Positions 56,074-64,000 of a stretch of 64,000 nt of DNA are shown here, one piece after another. A program made the position numbers and the translations under genes. Numbering within the stretch: the first letter of the stretch is position 1; each line of letters begins with the position of its first letter. The notes beneath the pieces are model-generated. The model was not told where the DNA came from. It ran no database searches and saw only the letters and a program-made list of their open reading frames with translations. This DNA comes from Selaginella moellendorffii (lineage: Eukaryota > Streptophyta > Lycopodiopsida > Selaginellales > Selaginellaceae), in the NCBI RefSeq assembly GCF_000143415.4, contig NW_003314292.1, positions 443,178-507,177 of the forward strand. The letters are read 5' to 3'.

Positions 56074-58976
56074 TGAACTTTCTAAATGTTTCATGGGTAT
56101 TTTTCTGGCTTGGATGCGTCAAGCCGCCTCCAAGCAAATTTGTTTGACCAAATGTGCGTGATCCAAAAAGCTTCCGAATATTCAGTTGAATACGAAACGC
56201 CATATCATGTACACCTATGCTGAAGTTGGTGATGCCTTGAAGCAATCCTATGGAAAGAATATTTTCTCTGCTGACTGCTTTGTAGATTCTCTTTCTTGCG
56301 CATGAGAACCGGCTGGAAGATCTCAAAGTGCCAGGCTGAGCTCCACGATCTGAGGAGAAGCAGCTTGGCTGGAACTTGGATCATCCTCCACATCCGGCAA
56401 ATGTCTCAAGGCAAATAGCCGGTATCACGGATCAACTTGCAAGGCTGAAAGAACACCTTGAATACGGTGGGTATGTAGTGAAGTCTCCTCTTTGTCGTCA
56501 CAGATGTTGCTCCACAACAAAGGGAGGTTTTCCAGACATTTACGAAAGTTCTCTTTTGATTTTGATTCTCTTTTTTTTAATCCAGAGACAAGACAGTGCC
56601 CCCTCAGTGAAATAGTGAAGAAAATTCTTTGTTGGGAAATTACGACCTTACGACCTTTTGATGATAAGCTTCTTGTATGTGGCAATACTCTTGGCCAAGC
56701 AATCTACTACAGATTATTGATGATGTTTTCAGAATGCAAAAAGCTTGGAGTGGAGTTGGTGATCTACCAAACCTCTTTTGCTGAAAATTGTCCACCAATA
56801 CATCAATTGAAACCTTCTCAAATAGTAACAGTGATTCAGCCTAATCCTATGCTGAAACAAAAGGAATTGATAATGAGCCACTCCAAAGTTCTCAATCCAG
56901 TAAGAGAAAGATCATGATTGGGATATCATTTAATACCCTCGCTATATTTATACCATGCATGATTGGATATTCCAAAGCATCTTGTATTTCCAAAAATGCC
57001 AGATGTTCAGCTAAATAAAGAATGGTAATTGAAATAACTGTCAAAACACTCAAGGTGCTCATGTGTGTCATTTGAGGAATCTCCATAGCATGGTGGAAAT
57101 ATCTATTTAGGGAGGTTCACTTGGAGCTACAGAGAGCCTGAAAATTATAGGCTATAAAGCTAATGTCTTACAAAACTAACCAATGCACCTTGAACACTCC
57201 AAGGAAGGAAATCCTAGTGTATAGATCCTTCCTTCTGTAAGAGTCGAAGTTTCAGATTGAAGAAAAGCTGCGTTCTCTCTATCAAAGCAGGATCCACAGC
57301 CATGGCTTTTACACAACGATGGCCACTGGAGGCAGCACTGATGACTTTGTGCTGTAAGTACCGAGCTTGGAACATGAAATCCTGGATTAAAGTTCTTCCA
57401 CTCAAAATCTTTTGCCACTGATGCTGCAGGTACTGTTTCACCTATTGGAAAGTGCAACACATCAATACCGAACAAGAAAATGACTACTATATCATATGTT
57501 TCAAACAATAGCCTAGAGTCTTGGCATCTCACTGTTTCAATCCCAAGTAGGAGTTTCTTGAGTGGGAGATTCGTAGCCATATCCCATATAATGCTCACTT
57601 TTTCCATCTTCGGGGCCATGGGAGGAGGATTTACTACATGATAAAAGGATAGTCTACATTTGAGTTGAGCTCAATTTAGCTCAAGTCAATGTTAGTCAAT
57701 GTCAACTATAAGTTTTATAAAGAAATGTTATGTAAAAAAAAATGTTATTGTTTGGTGAATTTAAAATTCATGAATTTAATTGTCAATGGTTCAAAGAAAT
57801 TTCTATCTTTTGAATTTATTCATGGAGAAAATTTCTAATTTCTAACACGACCTATACAATAAAATACTGATTGAGTACTTTTCAGAATTAGAAGTTTGTC
57901 TGAACCCATAAAAGGTTTTGGGCTTTTTTGGTCCCAAATAAAAATGGGAATATTAAATTTTGCACGAACTTGAAATTTCTATTAAACATAAAAATATATA
58001 AATAATTTAAAACACTAATTCATTCATTCTTTAGAGTTTTACAAAGATGGGAAGCAGAGAAGACAAAAAATTTATGAGTAGTTATAACATATAGAAATAT
58101 GAGAATGTTAATTTTATTTCACTATCACAATCTTTATATTACACTTTTGGTTCTTATTACTCATCTAGGAATGTAAAAATCATTGTCTTTATTGATAAAA
58201 ATTCTTTTGTTATTTCTGAAACAATAGTCTAAAACAAGAGAAAAGAAGAAGTGAACAGCAAATCCACTTTATAAATTTTTCGATAACTTTTGTAATCTAT
58301 AAAAATATTACAAAGAAAAGTAAGTTTTTTATATATATCCTATTCCTCTTGATAAGTTGTATCTTTGCAAGGAGTATAAGTGTGTAGTATATATGATATA
58401 AACAAATCAAAAAGCCAAATCTATATATATTTTTAAGATTGAAAGGTAATTTTGTAAAAAAGCATGTTTGCATGCCTGTGTGCTTTTGCTATTATTATAT
58501 ATGGTAGGCTAGCTATATAAAATAAGGCTACGTACTAATTTTTAGCTTTTGGAACCTTATAGCCACTAATAGTAAATTGTAATTACCAAGACTGACAATT
58601 ATGATTCAATATATTGCTATGTCATAATTAAATGTCATTCTTGAGATTGAAATATAATATATTAATCAAAGAATTTGTATTATTAAAGAGTTTATTTCTT
58701 CTTCTGTGTTGCAATGGTTTGGAAGAAGTTTACTTTTGGTCCTAGATGCCTCTAATATAAGTCTCCACTTTCATTTCTAAGCTCAACAAAAAATCCACTT
58801 TCATCTCTATATAATAATTATTTTTTCCATTTGAGGGGTGTTGTGAGGCTTTTTCATTTGTGACCTCGAGTACAATTGAATACAAATTCCCTTCTTATGA
58901 TGTTTCTAAAAGAGTTGGATTACTTTCAATGCTCCAAGAGTGATGTTAATATTTTTTTCAAGATATTGCTTCAGAT
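56074..58976. other. gene-poor, AT-rich region with unrecognised fragments
   Basis: Frames at 56492-56917 (plus) and 57176-57619 (minus) have 140-147 codons. They are not recognised and may be remnants of decayed genes or elements. From 57700 to 58976 the DNA is strongly AT-rich with no structure that I can name. Confidence 0.3.
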
Positions 58977-59555
58977 ATGGCAAAAGTGCTTGATGTATAT
59001 ATGTATTATCTTCAATGTCCTATATTTTACTTTTATTTGAACAAAATAGATGGTTGCATAGGTTTGGTATATTTTCTTGAGTATTGTCTGAAATGCCTAA
59101 AAGTGGGTTTGGAAGGTGTGCATATGTGGATATACAAGAAAATCAAGAAAGAATTAAAGATACACAACTATTATGATTTGATCCCAATTAAATTTATTTG
59201 TACCGTCTCCAAGCAGAAGCAAGGTAAAATAAATTTGGCTCAAATGCTTGAGTGTGAGATTTTCTTCACGAAGTACATCACTATGCTTGTAAAGGAATAT
59301 ATAGTTAAAATAGAAGGTGGAAAGTATACAATTGTCATTCAAGACATTCTATTTTACATATATCTAGACTTTATGAAGCACAATATACTTTTTATAAGCA
59401 TATGTACTACATCTTCATCAATATCTTGCACTAGGATCCTAAAGGGGATATTCATATACACCAAACAAACTTTACTATTACTAAATTATAAAAGACTTTT
59501 GGAATTAACTAGATTTTTTAAGACTATCAATGTTTATTCTCTATCAATAATATAA
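58977..59555 (+). CDS. unrecognised 192-codon ORF in AT-rich DNA (doubtful)
   Basis: An ATG-started frame of 192 codons, rich in I, K, Y and L, with no similarity that I recognise. AT-rich DNA lowers the rate of chance GC-rich residues but stops should be common, so this length is longer than expected by chance. It has no clear signal peptide or motif, and neighbouring DNA shows no gene signals. Could be a relic of an organelle or element-derived gene, or chance. Confidence 0.2.
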   Translation: MAKVLDVYMYYLQCPIFYFYLNKIDGCIGLVYFLEYCLKCLKVGLEGVHMWIYKKIKKELKIHNYYDLIPIKFICTVSKQKQGKINLAQMLECEIFFTKYITMLVKEYIVKIEGGKYTIVIQDILFYIYLDFMKHNILFISICTTSSSISCTRILKGIFIYTKQTLLLLNYKRLLELTRFFKTINVYSLSII

Positions 59556-60767
59556 ACTTATTATACTTTATAAAATTAATAAAAAACATTTTTCATTTCA
59601 TTTTTCATTTTGTGCTCTTTTCACAAGTATTCGTATGTTTCCATTTCTGTCTTTACCATCTCAAAAAATATTGCATGGTAATCTTTTAGGTCCGTGATGT
59701 TATAGTGTGTCGCAAAAGCATATATACTATTATACTAATCATCACCATTTGTCGCGAATGTGACTTCGGGTATCGAAAGTTACCTGTCGGCTAGTCCTTA
59801 CGGACACTCTTACCTTACTGCCACGATGGCAGGAGGTCGGTATTGCTGGACCCGTTATCAGTTTCCACCTAAGCTAGTTGAGAAACTGGTCATCACATGT
59901 GCACTTAGACCGGAAGGGCACTAAGGAAGGAAATCCTAAGTTGTCATTTAGTCAAGCAGACTTGACACGGTGATGAGAAACTCATGATGTTGGCTTGCAC
60001 TTGCTAGTGTTAGGAACCCCCGCGATATTGAGATTGGTCCCTCAATATCGCTACATGATAGCTTACCGTGTCTGCCAAACACCCTCGCTATCATGCCCTT
60101 AGCGTTAGTCTCAATTCGGTCCCAAATGCTATTTATGGAAAGTGTCCAAATTTGCTCATTTAGCATATCTACGGAATGTAGAGATCGGCCTGAACACAAT
60201 GGTGTTCGTCCCGTGTCCAAATTCGCAATCTAAGGACATTCCATATTTAGTAAGTTTCGAGCTTGTCCCAGAGACTAACTCCTGGTACTAAGGGAGGCTT
60301 GGGGTGAAAGCCCAAAGCGTGTGTTCCTCAAGGGGGGGGGGGCTATGGGGGGTTCCAAATGTATAGTAGGGATAGTGGGTAGGTCGGGCATGGCCGACCA
60401 ACCTGAGGCATAGTCTAGCTCCCGCTTGCGTGCCTGTCCTTGTTCTGTGTCCGGCTTGGGTCTAAGCCCAAGTTCCATTCCATGCTAGCTGGTGGAGTAC
60501 CCATATCCTCACGTTAGGCCACCGGTATGCTGAAATAGCGCCAAACTTCGTTTGGCTCCGTTTTGCGTGCTGGTCCTGGCATTGGGATGCTGGTTGCTCT
60601 AGGACTGTTCCAAGTCGCTCCGGGCCTCTGTCCCTTCGCTCCTTGGGCTATATGCTCGGGAGTTGCTCCGTGGTCCGGTTCCACCACTCCTTGGCGTCAC
60701 GCTTGGGAGTTTGGCACCGTTCCTTCGTTCAGTGGCCCAAGGCCCTGAACCTCGGGTTCCTAAGGAC

Positions 60768-60814
60768 ACGTGGCATGGACACGTGGCATGTGACACGTGG
60801 CATCTGTCACGTGG
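60768..60814 (+). promoter_or_regulatory. four CACGTG G-boxes in tandem inside the LTR
   Basis: CACGTG at 60768, 60781, 60795 and 60809, spaced 13, 14 and 14 bp. Each is followed by GCA (CACGTGGCA). G-boxes bind bZIP and bHLH factors such as ABA- or light-responsive ones. In an LTR they would give the element a stimulus-responsive promoter, which is inference. Confidence 0.7.
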
Positions 60815-60846
60815 CACAAAGAGGGTTTAGGTTCCCCGTCGTGGTG

Positions 60847-60875
60847 TTATCCTATGGTAAATCACCATAGGATAA
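60847..60875 (+). repeat. perfect 12-bp hairpin near the LTR end
   Basis: TTATCCTATGGT, loop AAATC, ACCATAGGATAA. It sits about 25 bp before the LTR end and could fold in the transcript near the R/U5 end. Confidence 0.8.
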
Positions 60876-60899
60876 AGGGTCAAAACCACGTGCGCTACA

Positions 60900-63800
60900 T
60901 TTGGTATCAGAGAATGAGTCTCAGCGAGTACTATTCAATGAGATTGGGCAACTAGTCTCGTTGCATACGCAGAGATGAAAACGATGATCTAAGTGGGTAC
61001 ACGTTTTGGTGCAAAGGCTTCGCAATTGGTTCCTTAGGTATGGATATTGTTACCTTATTGTACCTTATGATGTGAGCTTGCGCTTGGGCTCATAGGATGG
61101 TTTGGAGATGTTCCATTTGCACGAGTTTGAGCTTGGGCTCGTGAGTGAGGCGCATGAGCAACTCGAGGTTACACTTAGAGTTGGCAGGATTAATATTAGC
61201 CTATCGGTGGTTCCATGAGTTGTTCCATGTACCATGGGTGAAAATAAACTTTCCCTGGGTTTGCTATGAGTGGCAAATAGGCTGGTCCGTAGCTGTTTAG
61301 CACGGCACTAGTGGATCCTTCCTAGGCATGATTATAATTGGATCAATCAAGACTGTAGGGAATAGTCTATTGGTTCAAGTAATCATTGCCGTGCTCTCTC
61401 ATAAACTTTTCTTGGATTGAACTGAAGGCAGTGCGAAAGCAAGCTTGAGGTTTGGTCAAAGATGAGACCGAAAAGAGAGTCATCGAGGACGGAGGATCAA
61501 ATACATAAATCATTTTCTCTTCTTGGAGAGATGATCTGCAACGAGATGTTAACTCATTGCTTGTGTTCACATCATGCAATCAAGAGTCCCTATCTTGATG
61601 CATGTTGGAGATGGTGGTCTTACAATGGTGAGTTGTAGGATGGATAGCGGTGAAGCGCTAAACCATTTTGTCTAAGCTTGCTATTGGAAGACTTGGGTTG
61701 CAATGCTCAATTCTTTTCCAGGGAACCTTGCTATTGCTCCTTGAGTAGCTTGGTGTTGGATTAGTGTTGAGTTTGGTCGGAAAGAGAGTGGCATGAGCTT
61801 GTCCGTGTTGTGAACAAAAGTTAGTGGTGTTGGGTGTCGTAAACCTCTATTGGTGGAGTGTGGCATTTATGTTGCATTTTGTCGAATCGAGTTGGCATTT
61901 GATATTCACATGAACGTTTGAAGTAATGACATAAGCCTTGCTCATTGCGTTACTCAATTGATGATCAAGTCATTGTGATTTATATCATATCCATGTGATA
62001 ATGAGCAATGTGTTTACGAAGTTGCTTGGGTAAATGATGATCAACCCCAAAGTGGTTGATGGAGAAGCTAGTCTACTTGCACGAAGTAGCATTATAGTAG
62101 CTTTGACTAGATTCTCAATGGTGGTCCATTATGCTAAGCTTATGTTGGTACCTTGTTTCCTTGAGGGTTTGCCCATAAGGTGTTAGGAATGGGTTGTAGC
62201 ATTCATTTGCTATAGCTCATCTGTTGATCCGTTAGCACTTGGAGTAGATTATTGGATGGAGAAGGTGTGAGGTTGATGCATTGACATCGCTAGCACTTGT
62301 GTTAGTGGAAGTGGCATTGTTGATTCGAGTGATGAGGAATTTTCCTTAGAGCTTAATTTTCCATGTCATTTTTCTTGTTAGTGTTTTGGCTTCACATTGG
62401 ATCTTGAAGGTGGTTAAAGAAAAGTGTTAGTGCAATGTGGATATCCGATGATGTGGTCTTTGTGATCAAGCCTTGGATGCTCATTTTGCACTTTGCGGAT
62501 GTCGGTGTTGGATATCGGAAATATGGGCAAAAAGTTGTTCGATGCTTAAGCATATTATGGATCATAAGAATCTGTGTCGAGGTGAACCTATGTGAAGTTG
62601 TTAGTAGGAAGAAGTTGGTTGAGTCTTGAAAGTTTGTATTCTTGGACTGAGAGTCATTCTTTCTCTGGGATGGAAAATTTTCCACAAATTTTCTTAGACT
62701 TCTCCAATGGCTGATCTGTTGGTCACTTTGCCGAAAACCATTCCATTTTCGTAAGCCAGTACAAACTAATGAAAGGGATGGAGTTGACTTAGGTTAGCTT
62801 AGACCTTAGTAGGTAGTTTGTATGATGCGACCCGAAAGGGATGCTGACTTTTGGGGCTAAGGCAATTGAGTTGGATAGAGTCTGGAGTTGGTAGAAAAGT
62901 GGCTGTTGCGCTTTTCTAAGAAAGGTGACCCTTGTGCCTTTCTTTTGTAGCGTTGTGCTTGGTGACAGTTTGCACCTTGCATTACGTTAGACTCTATGAG
63001 AGTAGTGAACTCTCACTGATCTTGACTTGGTCTTGGTGGCCCTGCACCTTGGCTGAGGATGGTGATGTCCAACTTAGTTGTTTGAGGTTGAGATGTTGGT
63101 ACCCGTACTATAGCTTTGTCTATGAGGAGGTTGTGTACCGATATGAGTCCATCTCATGGTCTTCACTTTAGTTTCGACTGAGTGTTGATCACATAGCTAG
63201 CCTCTTCAAGGCATGCTCAGAGCTATTGACTAAATGCATTAGTGAGCTTATTGCGGTTGAGTTGGATTTGAGTGGTCATTTAGTTTGTGCTTGTCTATGA
63301 ACTTTTATCTCGTACCTGGGGTATTATGTTCATGTTGGACAAGTATGTAACTCGATGACATGAGTTAGTGTTCGGGTCTTGTGAAGGCAAGTTGAAGGGC
63401 GATTGTTAGTTGCTTTGCGACTAGTGATTACTTGTAGACTTTGTCAAAAAGACCGTTGACACTTGCTTTGCTCAATGATGATTTAGCAGTGGTGGGCTTG
63501 CTTGACCGGATGGTGTTGCGGAGGATCGTGTCATTAGACATACATGGGTTTTCCATGTTGGCATGTCAATTCCTTTGTCGATATCATTTGGCTACATTTG
63601 GTCTATAGTGTTGGATTTCATTGAGTCTTGGGTGGTGATTCACTCTTGCTTTCTTCTAGCTTTGTTCTGGTGTTGATGGCATTGAAGTGATACCTTGTCA
63701 TTGATATTATTGATGTTGAGATTCAAGTGAGATGAGATGTCTATCCTTAGGATTGATATTGAGTTTCATTAGTCTTGATGAAGATAGTGTTGATGATTGG

Positions 63801-64000
63801 CTGTAGCTTTGTGTTGTTGGCATTCGTGCAATTGCTAGTTAGCAACTGCATTGACATTCAAACAAAGCTGAGTGGCAAGTTTGAGTTAGTTGTCTTCTAG
63901 ACAAGATTATTTAGTAGAGGGTTGAGCTTTAGCTTTTCCTTGAAAAGTGATTTAGTCGTGGACTATGCTAACTCTACGAGAAGAAGAGTTAGTGATCGAT
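60900..64000 (+). mobile_element. internal region of the second LTR element, continuing past the window
   Basis: After the primer-binding site, 3.1 kb contains no frame longer than about 100 codons on either strand and no gag- or pol-like motif. The plus strand is rich in GTTG, TTGG and TGAGT words. This suggests a non-autonomous element, a decayed one, or a very long 5' leader with coding beyond the window. Confidence 0.55.
60902..60912 (+). other. primer-binding site (initiator tRNA-Met type)
   Basis: TGGTATCAGAG matches the 3' end complement of plant initiator tRNA-Met, used by many plant LTR retrotransposons. Two bases separate it from the LTR. Confidence 0.8.

Larger units (their letters stand above)
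59750..60899 (+). repeat. 5' LTR of a second LTR retrotransposon
   Basis: Starts TGTCGCGAATGTGAC and ends GTGCGCTACA, so TGT...ACA. It is followed two bases later by a primer-binding site complementary to initiator tRNA-Met. The start is chosen from the TGT and the change in composition and is approximate; a second LTR would settle it but lies outside the window. Confidence 0.65.

Overview
The window looks like nuclear DNA of a land plant, most likely a lycophyte of the Selaginella type. The evidence is very short GT-AG introns (mostly 50-70 nt) in compact genes, plant-only families (WIP zinc finger, CRINKLY4-like receptors, bacterial-type PEP carboxylase, CCB1, an HY5-like bZIP, a PLS-class PPR protein) and plant LTR retrotransposons. 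The species call is inference. Gene models were built by hand: splice sites were chosen so that reading frame, GT-AG rule and family alignment agree.

Layout. 1-601: 5' part of a WIP zinc-finger gene (minus strand, runs off the window), followed by a tandem repeat at 1597-2180. 3080-20678 is gene dense: bacterial-type PEP carboxylase, a kinase-less CRINKLY4-like receptor, an X8 protein, a DEAD-box helicase (RH58 type), four Ole e 1-domain proline/histidine-rich cell-wall proteins (all minus strand), a LOG2/LUL-type RING ligase and PEX19. 21000-25980 holds two tandem CRINKLY4-like genes, one with a broken kinase and one intact. 26-37 kb is AT-rich and repeat-rich. It contains a degenerate Ty3/gypsy-type element with both LTRs (28037-34616), a CTCGGA minisatellite and a decayed copy of a cysteine-rich peptide gene. 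37843-54228 is gene dense again: tRNase Z, a PPR protein, a fifth Ole e 1 protein, a DHHC S-acyltransferase, an intact cysteine-rich peptide gene, a U-box/ARM ligase, ARF1, CCB1 and an HY5-like bZIP. 54.3-64 kb is gene poor, with a tRNA-Leu pseudogene, AT-rich DNA and the 5' end of a second LTR element that continues past the window.

The genes do not form one pathway. Three local themes stand out. First, five Ole e 1-domain secreted proteins share one phase-1 intron at one conserved position. Second, three CRINKLY4-like receptors form a series from complete kinase to kinase relic to no kinase. Third, a small secreted protein carries three exact 20-residue cysteine repeats and has a degenerate second copy 10 kb away. 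The cysteine-repeat peptide is the best candidate for something undescribed; its function is unknown to me.
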